Below, piece after piece: positions 17,603 to 25,156 of a stretch of DNA of 41,816 nucleotides; the first letter of the stretch is position 1; every line of letters begins with the position of its first letter. The notes below the pieces were generated by a model, which was given only the letters and a program-made list of their open reading frames with translations, made no database searches and had not been told where the DNA came from. The DNA comes from an uncultured Oscillospiraceae bacterium (GTDB lineage Bacteria; Bacillota; Clostridia; Oscillospirales; Ruminococcaceae). The position numbers were made by a program, and so were the translations under genes. The stretch spans positions 1-41,816 of the forward strand of contig CAKSEY010000021.1 in NCBI GenBank assembly GCA_934448295.1. Direction: 5' to 3'.

Positions 17603-18127
17603 TCAGGTATAACTCGCTTCCCATTCCGCACGGCTGATCCCATATACGGCTGTCCGCCCGCCCTCGTCGTCGGTGAATTCGTCAAGCAGCGTCATTCCGT
17701 TTGCGGTCGCTGTGGCTGAGGACGGGATATTTTCTTTTTTCATGTAGGAGTACGCCATACCGAACGGAGTATGCATAAACGTCCAGTCCCGGACAGCCCG
17801 CGCCGCTTCCTTTGCGTAGCCATTCCGCTGATGCGCCTTTGCGATATGGTATCCGATTTCCGGCATGACCGCGCCGTTTATATTCTGCATGGTAAGACCG
17901 CAGTCCCCGATCATTTCCCCCGTGGCTTTCAGGCAGACCGCCCACAGACCGAAGCCGAACACGCGGTACCGCTCCATATTCTTCCCTATCCAGTTCCGCA
18001 CGCGCGCTTCATCAAAGGTATATGGGTAGTGCTGCATGATATCGGAATCGGCAAGCACTGAGTAAAGCGCGTCAAAATCCTCCGGGGTCATTTCCCGCAG
18101 GAAAAGGCGGTCGGTCGTGAGTTCCAT
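17603..18127 (-). CDS. GNAT family N-acetyltransferase (RimJ/RimL-like)
   Basis: 174 aa. It opens MELTTDRLFLREMTPEDF, the usual start of GNAT_3 (RimJ/RimL) proteins. The acetyl-CoA loop is HQRNGYAKEA, following EIGYHIAK. It transfers an acetyl group from acetyl-CoA to an amine; the target (ribosomal protein, antibiotic or small molecule) is unknown. The start at 18127 has AAAGGAG about nine bases upstream, so the longer upstream frame is not used. Single gene with its own terminator. Confidence 0.92.
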   Translation of the reverse strand: MELTTDRLFLREMTPEDFDALYSVLADSDIMQHYPYTFDEARVRNWIGKNMERYRVFGFGLWAVCLKATGEMIGDCGLTMQNINGAVMPEIGYHIAKAHQRNGYAKEAARAVRDWTFMHTPFGMAYSYMKKENIPSSATATANGMTLLDEFTDDEGGRTAVYGISRAEWEASYT

Positions 18128-18278
18128 TTTCGTTTCTCCTTTATTTTTTCTTCCCCTGAGCAAAACGGAAGCAGGCGATTTTGCCTTGTCAATTATGCTG
18201 CCATCTGCGTAGATCATCAGCCGGTGAGCTTCCGGACAAAGCGCACGGCTTTGCGCTTTGAATTAAAAAGCTTCTACC

Positions 18279-18950
18279 CTAATTATATTGACAAATTTTC
18301 GACATTACCTGCTGCCTGTACCCATAACAGGTTCTTACTTCGCTATCCTCACGGATTTTGACCCGGAGCCAGTTATCCAGGAACCTCATCTGCTCTTCCG
18401 TGTGGAACCAATGCTCTCCGTCCGGCATGACGGTCAGCTCTGCGCCGATTTTCTCTGCAAAAGCGGATACGGTTTCCATTGAGGTCAGCTCGTCCCGCTC
18501 ACCATATAGGATACGGGTGGGGACGCGCCATGAAACCGGGTGTTCCCGCACATAGAGAAGGTAGCTCCACGACAGCTTTTCACCAAAATCCGTAGGGATC
18601 TCCCGCTTTTCTGCAAGCTCCTGTTCTGTCACATTCGCCCACGTCATCATGCTGCAAATGAGCTTCTCCATGTCCACCACCGGGGAGATGAAATACGCTT
18701 TGTCGATCAGCAATCCATTCAGCGAGGATAACGAAAAAAACGCGCCAATGCTGTTTGCTATCAGCGTGATTTTATCGCAGTGTTCCCGCTGTTTGGCGAA
18801 AAATGCCGGGAATTCCTCCCTGGCTTCCCACGGTGTTTTTGCCCGGTAATCGAAACCGACCACTTCCCCGTCCGGAAACAGGGCTTTGTAGTGTTCCGCC
18901 TCCTGCGCCGAACCGCCCTTACCGTGGACATATATAACGATATTCTTCAT
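18279..18950 (-). CDS. small alpha/beta hydrolase
   Basis: 223 aa. It opens with strand NIVIYVHGKGGS (oxyanion loop). The nucleophile elbow ANSIGA (Ser67) departs from the classical GxSxG by Ala in the first position. DGEHWFHTEEQ near residue 185 supplies the catalytic His. The last 30 residues (after NWLRVKIRED) look like a poorly conserved tail. AAGGAG precedes the ATG. It lies 18 bases downstream of the FMN reductase gene, so the two are probably cotranscribed. Substrate unknown. Confidence 0.85.
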   Translation of the reverse strand: MKNIVIYVHGKGGSAQEAEHYKALFPDGEVVGFDYRAKTPWEAREEFPAFFAKQREHCDKITLIANSIGAFFSLSSLNGLLIDKAYFISPVVDMEKLICSMMTWANVTEQELAEKREIPTDFGEKLSWSYLLYVREHPVSWRVPTRILYGERDELTSMETVSAFAEKIGAELTVMPDGEHWFHTEEQMRFLDNWLRVKIREDSEVRTCYGYRQQVMSKICQYN

Positions 18951-18968
18951 ATGTATACTCCTTAATGA

Positions 18969-19652
18969 TCACGCATTGCCGTTGACAATTTTTGCGTAGA
19001 CTTCCTCCGGAATCATAGGCGAGCAGATCTCCGCCAGCAGCGCTGGGTCTATGTCTGCGGATTCAGCATACTGCCGTCCGGCGTGTTTTACCAGTTCCAG
19101 CCGGGGGACGGTCACGGCTGCGGCTTCCGGCGCATTGAACATGGGGCTTTCCGGCACGGTCAGGATAGTATGATCGCCAGGGAACATCAGCTCAAACTGG
19201 CGAATCGCCGGCTCAAAATTCTTTTTGCTGTTCGGAAACCCGCAGCCGCAAATCATCAGATACCGCAGGTGCGAATAATCCCGCTGCCCCACATGGATAT
19301 AGCGCCCGTTTACCTCCGCCATTGCCATAGAGGACATGGGCAAAGTACGGTCTATTAGGTTTTTCAGCATGGCGGGCATTCCGTAGCAGTAAAGCGGATA
19401 GCTGAACAACAGCAGGTCGCTGGATAGCATTCGCTCCAGAATCCCCCGCATATCGTCGTCAATAACGCAGCGCCCGCCGTTATACTTGCAGGCAAAGCAG
19501 CCCCGGCAGAATTCTATATGCTTATCTATCACATCAATTCGCTGTATCTCCTGCGGCGCGAATTCGCTCATGCCCGACAGAAATGCGTGCGTGATGTGCA
19601 TGGTATCGCTTTTTTCTTTTTTCGGGCTGCCGTTAAATACAAGGACTTTCAT
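18969..19652 (-). CDS. NADPH-dependent FMN reductase / flavodoxin-like oxidoreductase
   Basis: 227 aa. The N-terminus MKVLVFNGSPKKEKS is the FMN phosphate-binding loop of the FMN_red family. CRGCFACK is the cysteine pair often found in this group. SYPLYCYGMPAMLKNLIDR forms the second FMN-binding loop. It transfers electrons from NAD(P)H to FMN or a small acceptor. Start at 19652 gives the canonical N-terminus; an upstream frame extension runs through the small membrane-protein gene and is not used. Confidence 0.88.
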   Translation of the reverse strand: MKVLVFNGSPKKEKSDTMHITHAFLSGMSEFAPQEIQRIDVIDKHIEFCRGCFACKYNGGRCVIDDDMRGILERMLSSDLLLFSYPLYCYGMPAMLKNLIDRTLPMSSMAMAEVNGRYIHVGQRDYSHLRYLMICGCGFPNSKKNFEPAIRQFELMFPGDHTILTVPESPMFNAPEAAAVTVPRLELVKHAGRQYAESADIDPALLAEICSPMIPEEVYAKIVNGNA

Positions 19653-19663
19653 CAGAACACGCC

Positions 19664-19810
19664 TCAGCCTTTCCTGCTTTTCTTTCTGGCAGCCAGCTCC
19701 TTTATCCAAACGAACCCCACCGCCAGCAGCGCAAAGCTCCCCGAAAGAACCGACAGCACGGTGTCGCAGGTGTCCTCAAGCGCCGGGTGCTTTTTCATAA
19801 AGCCTTTCAT
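19664..19810 (-). CDS. small single-span membrane protein (48 aa)
   Basis: A short frame of 48 residues, MKGFMKKHPALEDTCDTVLS and on, with one hydrophobic span (SVLSGSFALLAVGFVWI) followed by KELAARKKSRKG. This is a positive-inside C-terminal tail. AAAGGAA lies about ten bases before the ATG. Its stop is 11 bases before the FMN reductase start, so it probably leads that operon. Family unknown. Its size makes it easy to miss. Confidence 0.55.
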   Translation of the reverse strand: MKGFMKKHPALEDTCDTVLSVLSGSFALLAVGFVWIKELAARKKSRKG

Positions 19811-19955
19811 AATGTTCCCATTCCTTTCATTTGCCTGGATCCATCGGCTTTCTCAGACCGAACATTCAGATCACAAGTCCTGCCGGCGCGCCAAGTGAAA
19901 TTCCGCTCATGGTGCGGCGGCTAAAAACCAGAATCTCGTTAATTTTTCTCCAGTA

Positions 19956-20381
19956 TTACCCTTTCAAATAGCGTTCCTTTCCCCACCAATCCGGCGTGAG
20001 CTCTTTGAGCGTAATGGTTTCCCGGCTTTCATAATCCAGCATTATCTCCATGTTTTCGTTTTCCTCATTCAGCTGATACAGGAACTCCCGGCAGGCGCCG
20101 CAGGGCATTCCGCTGCCGCCGCCGTATGGAGCCTTATCCCGGAAAGCTATCATCCTTTTTATCCTTGTCTGACCGCTGTTAACATACATATTCAGGGCGG
20201 CAACGCGTTCTGCGCACAGGTTCATAACGCCGCTGCACGCTTCGATGCAGAACCCAGTATAAATGCTCCCGTCCTCGCTTTCCAGTGCGCATACCACATG
20301 GTGCGCATACACAAATGGAGATACCTCCTCCGGGTGATATTCCTCCTTAGCCCTCTGGTAGAGCTCTTCCCATATATCCAT
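19956..20381 (-). CDS. cytidine deaminase family protein
   Basis: 141 aa with the zinc site of cytidine/deoxycytidylate deaminases. Cys56-Ala-Glu58 (CAERVAA, catalytic Glu58), then PCGAC with Cys94 and Cys97 as the remaining ligands. GFCIEACSGVMNLCAE matches the tetrameric Cdd type. The tail LTPDWWGKERYLKG suggests a nucleoside-deaminase-like or blasticidin-S-deaminase-like substrate, which cannot be resolved by eye. AGGAGG lies about ten bases before the ATG at 20381. Confidence 0.88.
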   Translation of the reverse strand: MDIWEELYQRAKEEYHPEEVSPFVYAHHVVCALESEDGSIYTGFCIEACSGVMNLCAERVAALNMYVNSGQTRIKRMIAFRDKAPYGGGSGMPCGACREFLYQLNEENENMEIMLDYESRETITLKELTPDWWGKERYLKG

Positions 20382-20407
20382 ATCGTATCGTCCTCCTAAC
20401 ATAAAAT

Positions 20408-20448
20408 GAAAGGCGCAGCGCAAACCGATTTATTCGGATCGCACTGCG
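20408..20448 (-). terminator. terminator-like hairpin after the KTR gene
   Basis: Arms at 20414-20428 and 20434-20448 pair over 15 positions with one G-T and two mismatches. Read leftward it leads into CCTTTCATTTT. It separates the Cys-rich KTR gene from the deaminase. Confidence 0.5.
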
Positions 20449-20449
20449 T

Positions 20450-20635
20450 CTAAGCGTCTAGCGTTTTGGCTTCTTCAATTTTTCCGTTCCTGAAACGAAT
20501 CACACAGGAATATTTGCACTTGGGGCAGAACAGAGGGAAATCCTCCAACACCGTGTGCGTCCGTATCTGAGTTCGTGTTTTGCCGCCGCATTTGGGGCAG
20601 CACAGCCAATTGACCTTGCCGTTTTCTTTTTCCAT
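20450..20635 (-). CDS. Cys-rich KTR domain protein
   Basis: 61 aa, one zinc ribbon: CPKCGGKTRTQ near residue 13 and FCPKCKYS near residue 37. The KTR triplet after the first knuckle and the FPLFCPKC segment define the Cys_rich_KTR family, common on Clostridia mobile elements and near TetR regulators. Function unknown; nucleic-acid binding is plausible. The TetR gene ends 14 bases upstream, so the two form one transcript. Confidence 0.88.
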   Translation of the reverse strand: MEKENGKVNWLCCPKCGGKTRTQIRTHTVLEDFPLFCPKCKYSCVIRFRNGKIEEAKTLDA

Positions 20636-20649
20636 CTGAACTCACCCGC

Positions 20650-21273
20650 TTACTTGCTGACCAGCGCACGAAATACTGCGTCACGGTCAAATGTCCCTGC
20701 CGCAAATTCTGGAATCTCCTTGATGGACTTGCAGATACTGATACTGAATCCCGTCAGGATCTGCCCTATCTCCCGGTCGGAGTAGGGGCAGTCTCCGGTC
20801 ACGATCAATGTGGCAAGGCTATGGACTACTAACCAGAGGTCGCGGAAATACAGGTCTGCCTCTTCGGCGGTGACGTGGTAAATATTTATAAGCGTCGGAC
20901 GTACAAGCTCCTGTAAATGCCGCATTGATTTCATGGCGCTGCATTCCTGCTCCTGCGTTCGCGTCAAAAACAAAAAGCGATAAAGCTCCGGTTCCTCCCG
21001 TGCAAACCGGATATACTGCATTCCCACACCGAAAAAAGGGATTTTTTCCCGTAATCCTGCGCCTGCGTATTCGTCGTACACGCGCACTGCGGCGGCATAT
21101 ACCTCCCGCCTGACCTTATCCATAGAATCAAATCCCGTGAAGATCGGCTGTGTGGAGGTTCCCAGCTCGTCCGCCATTGACTTCGCAGTCAACCCATCGA
21201 TACCTTTTGCCCGCACGACCCGCAGCGCCGCCTCCACCATTTCTTCTTTTGTGAACTTATTTTTCGGGGCCAT
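20650..21273 (-). CDS. TetR/AcrR family regulator
   Basis: 207 aa. N-terminal HTH: TKEEMVEAALRVVRAKGIDG, then LTAKSMADELGTSTQPIFTGF. The recognition helix has SQPIF in place of the more usual SRGAFY, as in the TetR_C_33/WHG-type group. The C-terminal domain is all helical. The start at 21273 gives MAPKNKFTKEEM. A consensus promoter and a near-perfect dyad lie about 50-90 bases upstream, so it is likely autoregulated. It is cotranscribed with the Cys-rich KTR gene. Confidence 0.9.
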   Translation of the reverse strand: MAPKNKFTKEEMVEAALRVVRAKGIDGLTAKSMADELGTSTQPIFTGFDSMDKVRREVYAAAVRVYDEYAGAGLREKIPFFGVGMQYIRFAREEPELYRFLFLTRTQEQECSAMKSMRHLQELVRPTLINIYHVTAEEADLYFRDLWLVVHSLATLIVTGDCPYSDREIGQILTGFSISICKSIKEIPEFAAGTFDRDAVFRALVSK

Positions 21274-21321
21274 TGCCTTTACCCTTTCTTTCAGGAATGG
21301 AACGCTGAATATACATTGCGT

Positions 21322-21345
21322 GATGTACATTGTACATTATACATC
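21322..21345 (-). promoter_or_regulatory. 24-bp TetR-like operator over the -10
   Basis: GATGTA at 21322-21327 and TACATC at 21340-21345 are the ends of a 24-bp dyad with a TGTACA core (10 of 12 pairs matched by eye). It covers the -10 of the TetR promoter. Confidence 0.6.
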
Positions 21346-21364
21346 AGAAAATAGAAATTGTCAA
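21336..21364 (-). promoter_or_regulatory. consensus promoter of TetR-KTR operon
   Basis: Minus strand: TTGACA (21359-21364), 17-bp spacer, TATAAT (21336-21341). Confidence 0.8.
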
Positions 21365-21410
21365 TAGCTGAGAAAAAATTACTGCGGATAAACAGCAGCC
21401 CCTGCGCAGT

Positions 21411-21998
21411 TCATTTTCCGCCCTGATTTATGCACGCCTGCATGACCGATATAATATGCTCAACAGGCTCCCGGCAGTCATCTCTGAGCCATTCGTTGAT
21501 TATAGCCATCAGCCCGCTTATATAAAACGACATAATATATTTATGGTCGTCTGACGGCACATTGAAACGCTCCAGGATCGGAACGAACACATGACGATTC
21601 AGAGCATTGTACGCCTCGGTCATTTGCAGGGCTGACGCCTGTTCAATAGTCGTGCGGAATATCCGTTTGTGCTCCCTGATATAGTTCAGATACGGCGCGA
21701 GATACTCGGGAGTAATAAGGTAAAGCTCGTCAAGCGGGCGCGTCGGCAGCTTTTCCAGGAAATCCACCGTATCCTGCGGCATGGATTCCGTGAACTGCCG
21801 GATTATATACTGCGAGCTTTCCGCCAGCAGGTCGGCGACGGTTTCGTAATGGAGATAGAATGTAGAGCGGTTGACTCCCGCCGCCTGGCATATTTCCTTT
21901 ACCGTAATATAGGGGAAATCCTTTTTTTCAAGCAGCTCAAGAAACGCCCTGTCCATGCGCACGGCGGTGCTGAAATATTTACTTTCCGACCTGTTCAG
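21411..21998 (-). CDS. TetR/AcrR regulator with apparent CTG start
   Basis: 195 aa if started at CTG (21998). HTH: YITVKEICQAAGVNRSTFYLHY, the hallmark of the TetR subgroup that normally opens NRSESKYFNTAVKMD. In this gene the residues LNRSESKYFSTAVRMDRA are present upstream of any ATG or GTG. The only start matching the family length is CTG at 21998, which has a GGGAGG ribosome binding site nine bases before it. A GTG at 21962 would lose twelve conserved residues and has no good ribosome binding site. It overlaps the end of the membrane-protein gene by 20 bases and is the last gene of that operon. Confidence 0.85.
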   Translation of the reverse strand: MNRSESKYFSTAVRMDRAFLELLEKKDFPYITVKEICQAAGVNRSTFYLHYETVADLLAESSQYIIRQFTESMPQDTVDFLEKLPTRPLDELYLITPEYLAPYLNYIREHKRIFRTTIEQASALQMTEAYNALNRHVFVPILERFNVPSDDHKYIMSFYISGLMAIINEWLRDDCREPVEHIISVMQACINQGGK

Positions 21999-22845
21999 CG
22001 GGATCCACCTCCCTTTTCATCTTACCGCTGCGGATAAGCATATACACCGCCGTCACAATGACCGCCGCCCATACCGCCGCTCCCGTAATGCTGTTCATCA
22101 GCCTGCGGAAACCTTCATCCTCCGCGGAAAACTCCGCTATCATTGCGGTTTGCAGCCCGAGCACGGACATCAGCGCCGCAATGAAGTTTAGCGCCTTCGC
22201 AGCCGATAACACCGGGCTTCCCAGCCTGCGGTACCTCGCCAGATTTGCCACGGACATTATCATCGTGTAAAAGGTGTACATAGCCGAAATATATATGACA
22301 TACCCGGGGTAGGAATAGCCGTTATCTGCCGCCGCCATCGGGATATTCAGCAGGAAAAGGGACCATGCTGTCAGGCGGTAGCAGCGCGCTTCCTTTGCCA
22401 TATCCCGGCGGCAGCTCCGCGCAAGAAACAGCCGGATACTTCCAAGCACCAGATAATAGACCGCCATGGAAATGAACCATACCGAAGCGTAGCAAACTCC
22501 GACAACAATGCGGAATATCACATAGAAAAAGTCGACGAACATTCCCAGATAAATGCTTACGCCGCCGCGGAATGTGAGGTCGTCAAGGTATCGCCTGCCG
22601 AATTCCGTGCCCGATATTTTCCGCTTTACAGCCGCCTTTGCTCCCCTGAAAAGACCTGGAACCGGCACAACAAGTATTGCAAGGCAATACGCCGACATGA
22701 CGTAGATAACGTATGCCGGCACACTTTCTTCCAGCCTGTTAGCAAATACAAAAATCAGTGCGGCAAACACGATCATCGGCAGTGGTATAAGCAGCCATTT
22801 GGGCGGATTCAACAGCTTCTTCAAAACCAGCTTTGCTTTTTTCAC
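21979..22845 (-). CDS. integral membrane protein of unknown function
   Basis: 288 aa, seven or eight hydrophobic helices (first at about 16-35, last at about 255-275). A basic loop lies after helix 2 (GAKAAVKRKISG). No family recognised. It uses a GTG start; the preceding gene's stop is three bases upstream. The next gene (TetR) begins inside its last 20 bases. The 117-aa membrane protein, this protein and the regulator are thus one operon. The TetR protein may control their expression. Confidence 0.78.
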   Translation of the reverse strand: MKKAKLVLKKLLNPPKWLLIPLPMIVFAALIFVFANRLEESVPAYVIYVMSAYCLAILVVPVPGLFRGAKAAVKRKISGTEFGRRYLDDLTFRGGVSIYLGMFVDFFYVIFRIVVGVCYASVWFISMAVYYLVLGSIRLFLARSCRRDMAKEARCYRLTAWSLFLLNIPMAAADNGYSYPGYVIYISAMYTFYTMIMSVANLARYRRLGSPVLSAAKALNFIAALMSVLGLQTAMIAEFSAEDEGFRRLMNSITGAAVWAAVIVTAVYMLIRSGKMKREVDPAEQVGK

Positions 22846-22848
22846 GGG

Positions 22849-23202
22849 TCACTTCTCGCTGATTTCCTTTGCAAGCTCCATTATCTCAAACGCGTACTTC
22901 TTTTTTCCGCTTTCGAGAATACGCTTATAAATCGGGTAGTTCACGCCCATTCCTATCATTCCGACAACGCCGACGATGATACCCAGCACTACTGAAACAG
23001 CGGTTCCGCTGCCTATCTGTCCCATAGCAAGGCACATTCCGGTGCCGAAAACGAGCGCGGACGCAATTCCCAGCGTGTAGGTAAAGACATTCGCGGGGAG
23101 CTTTGCCTTTGTGTCCAGCTTGCGCAGCGCAACTACCTTTGAGGCGTCCTTCGGTGCGTATTGGTTTGCGATTTGTTCTGCGTAGATCTTATCAGTGTTC
23201 AT
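22849..23202 (-). CDS. small two-helix membrane protein
   Basis: 117 aa. A soluble N-terminus (MNTDKIYAEQIANQYAPK) is followed by two glycine-rich helices (about 40-60 and 66-88) and a charged cytoplasmic tail (SGKKKYAFEIMELAKEISEK). I do not assign a family by name. GGAGG is 10-12 bases before the ATG. First gene of a three-gene operon with a larger membrane protein and a TetR regulator. Confidence 0.78.
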   Translation of the reverse strand: MNTDKIYAEQIANQYAPKDASKVVALRKLDTKAKLPANVFTYTLGIASALVFGTGMCLAMGQIGSGTAVSVVLGIIVGVVGMIGMGVNYPIYKRILESGKKKYAFEIMELAKEISEK

Positions 23203-23232
23203 GGCTTTCTGCCTCCTTCATTTGATGTCTTT

Positions 23233-23261
23233 ATTATACAGGAAATGAAGTGAAAACTGAA
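23233..23261 (-). promoter_or_regulatory. probable promoter of the membrane-protein operon
   Basis: Minus strand: TATAAT (23233-23238) with a weak TTCAGT (23256-23261) at 17-bp spacing. Confidence 0.45.
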
Positions 23262-23387
23262 CAACACGGATATGGATTTGTGTTGATTTGAGATATACAA
23301 ATTCGATCAGGCTTCCCGATATTATGTATCAGACTTCCCGCCTGGTCAAACAGGATCCCGCCCCGGCGGAGCGGAGAACACGCAGTT

Positions 23388-23828
23388 TCATTTTTTCCAG
23401 TGATTCAGGTGCGGAACTACCGCTTCCATATGTGCCCGAACCTGCTCTGCGGGCCAGTTCTCGTTTGCCATATGCTCCACGCAGAAATCAATTAATTGTT
23501 CCACGCTGGAATACTTGAATTCCCCGCCGGAATAGCACCACTTGCAGTACTCCTCATTGAACGAGCCGTCATTTTCCCGGCTGAGCGTGGAATCCTCAAG
23601 CGGCATACCGCAGCATTGGCAAACAAGCTGCCTGGGCGCGCCCAGCAGCGTGTTGATAGAAACATCATACAGCTTTGACAGCAGTTTCAGCGTATCAATA
23701 TTGGGCGTGGTCTCTCCGTTTTCCCAGCGGGAAACAGCCTGCCTTGTCACAAAAACCTTTTCGGCAAGGTCGTCCTGAGATAATCCCTTTTGTTTTCTCA
23801 GGCTTAGCAGAATATCCTTTGTTTCCAT
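23388..23828 (-). CDS. XRE-family regulator with C-terminal zinc ribbon
   Basis: 146 aa. Residues 1-63 are an HTH_3 domain (LRKQKGLSQDDLAEKVFVTR, QAVSRWENGETTPNI). Residues about 70-146 are a putative zinc-ribbon domain with CQCCGMPL and CKWCYSGGEF, four cysteine ligands in two pairs, ending LNHWKK. The fusion of XRE with the zinc-ribbon 2 family is widespread in Firmicutes; its target is unknown. CAGGAGA precedes the ATG. A dyad at 23854-23869 may be its own operator. It is the last gene of host-like composition before the AT-rich island. Confidence 0.9.
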   Translation of the reverse strand: METKDILLSLRKQKGLSQDDLAEKVFVTRQAVSRWENGETTPNIDTLKLLSKLYDVSINTLLGAPRQLVCQCCGMPLEDSTLSRENDGSFNEEYCKWCYSGGEFKYSSVEQLIDFCVEHMANENWPAEQVRAHMEAVVPHLNHWKK

Positions 23829-23853
23829 TCAAATCATCTCCTGTTTTATTTCA

Positions 23854-23869
23854 GTATCACAGCAGATAC
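23854..23869 (-). promoter_or_regulatory. candidate XRE operator
   Basis: GTATC (23854-23858), six bases, GATAC (23865-23869), about 25 bases upstream of the XRE start codon. No consensus promoter is evident beside it. The rest of 23829-24025 shows nothing else. Confidence 0.4.
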
Positions 23870-24025
23870 ACCTTGGCACGAGCCGTTACAAACAATGTCT
23901 GCGGTGGTTTTGCGGTTTGATGGAACGCTTGCTTTTGTGGGAGCGTATAGGGGAATATGTCAGCATACCGTTTATAGGGTTCTGCAACGCTAATAATAAA
24001 CTGACGCTTTAGATACATTCAGAAG

Positions 24026-25024
24026 TTAATTCAAATTATCCTTTGGCATAGGAATATAAACCATCTTAAGTGGAATCATCTTGCGATACTTCTCACTGAG
24101 TCGGTCATAGTATTTTAGAATAAGTTCAACCAGTTCCGTACCATTTATGCCGCGGATTATCGGGGTGTTTTCCAAGTATTTTGCAGCATTTTTGGTGTAG
24201 TTAGACAGGGTTACGAAAAGCCCGTAATCTCCCTCTCTCATTGTGCCTTTAAGTGACTGAATAAGCGCTTCTTTGATATCACTGTCTTGGCTTTTTACCT
24301 GTACCAAAATACGAGGCGGGAGTTCGTCTTTATATGCAATGATATCTATGCCGTTGTCACCACCATGTTTTGATATAGTTGTTCTGTAGCCCATAGCGCA
24401 AAGCAAATCCGCAACAAATTCTTCAAAGTCATATCCCTTGAGATTTTTGCTGAGTTCCTTCAGAATGAAATCACGGGTAGATTCGATTATATCATCCGCC
24501 GTCGCAGCAACACTTTCATCATCTTCTGCGGCTGAAATTGCCGGCTTGAAATTGTTGTCAAGCGCAGATAGGTATTCGCTGGCGTAGTTCTTTATGGCGA
24601 ACAGTGATAACGCAGACCCCACTTCGTATAATGCGCCCTGAGAGAAAGCAGTACGCGGAAGGTGTTTCACCCACTTTACTGCTCTTTGCTGAACATATTC
24701 GCCGGCGTCAGGATTATATGTATATTCGCCCTCGACAATTCCAATATTTATCATTCTGTCTGTTTTTGAGGGGTAAACTATATAATCTCCTATCTTGATT
24801 TCGTGAATAAATCTGTACAGCATTCCGGAGCAAGTCCCAACCGCTCCTTTTTTCCCTTTAGGGTATGATTTTTGGTAGTGTTTCTTAAATGCTTCTCGAG
24901 AATCCTCAACTTTATTTAGGTCTCCGAACTCACTCCAGCCGAGTACTATCTTGTTTTCTTTCAGAAAAATGCTGTTGTCCGTACCGTGAATGCCCCATAC
25001 TGCTTTTTCGGTGTTCTTGTCCAT
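24026..25024 (-). CDS. Mrr-type restriction endonuclease with PUA/EVE-like N-terminus
   Basis: 332 aa. Residues about 8-155 (VWGIHGTDNSIFLKENKIV on, with KIGDYIVYPSK and GIVEGEYTY) resemble the EVE/PUA-like module that recognises modified bases in many Mrr/McrBC relatives. After an acidic linker, residues about 195-310 form a Mrr_cat PD-(D/E)xK nuclease. The motif is GGDNGIDIIAY with Asp227, then VQVK with Gln242 and Lys244, the QxK variant typical of Mrr, and an upstream helix Glu (EEF). The family suggests a type IV-like enzyme acting on modified DNA; the modification is unknown. It is the last gene of the AT-rich minus-strand island, 132 bases after the kinase. Confidence 0.87.
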   Translation of the reverse strand: MDKNTEKAVWGIHGTDNSIFLKENKIVLGWSEFGDLNKVEDSREAFKKHYQKSYPKGKKGAVGTCSGMLYRFIHEIKIGDYIVYPSKTDRMINIGIVEGEYTYNPDAGEYVQQRAVKWVKHLPRTAFSQGALYEVGSALSLFAIKNYASEYLSALDNNFKPAISAAEDDESVAATADDIIESTRDFILKELSKNLKGYDFEEFVADLLCAMGYRTTISKHGGDNGIDIIAYKDELPPRILVQVKSQDSDIKEALIQSLKGTMREGDYGLFVTLSNYTKNAAKYLENTPIIRGINGTELVELILKYYDRLSEKYRKMIPLKMVYIPMPKDNLN

Positions 25025-25156
25025 AGTCTCTCCTTATTTCATCATTACTGAGCAACATAGAAAAAATTCCAATTCTGTTCCAGCTATTCAATCCCTGTTT
25101 TTTATATTGCGGCTTGTTGGAACTCTGATTTTAGGTGGCGTGTGTGGGAAAACATA

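Noticed and set aside
18238..18259. Hairpin AAAGCGCA/TGCGCTTT between the GNAT and hydrolase genes
   Set aside because: Good stem but no U-tract on either strand, so not called as a terminator.
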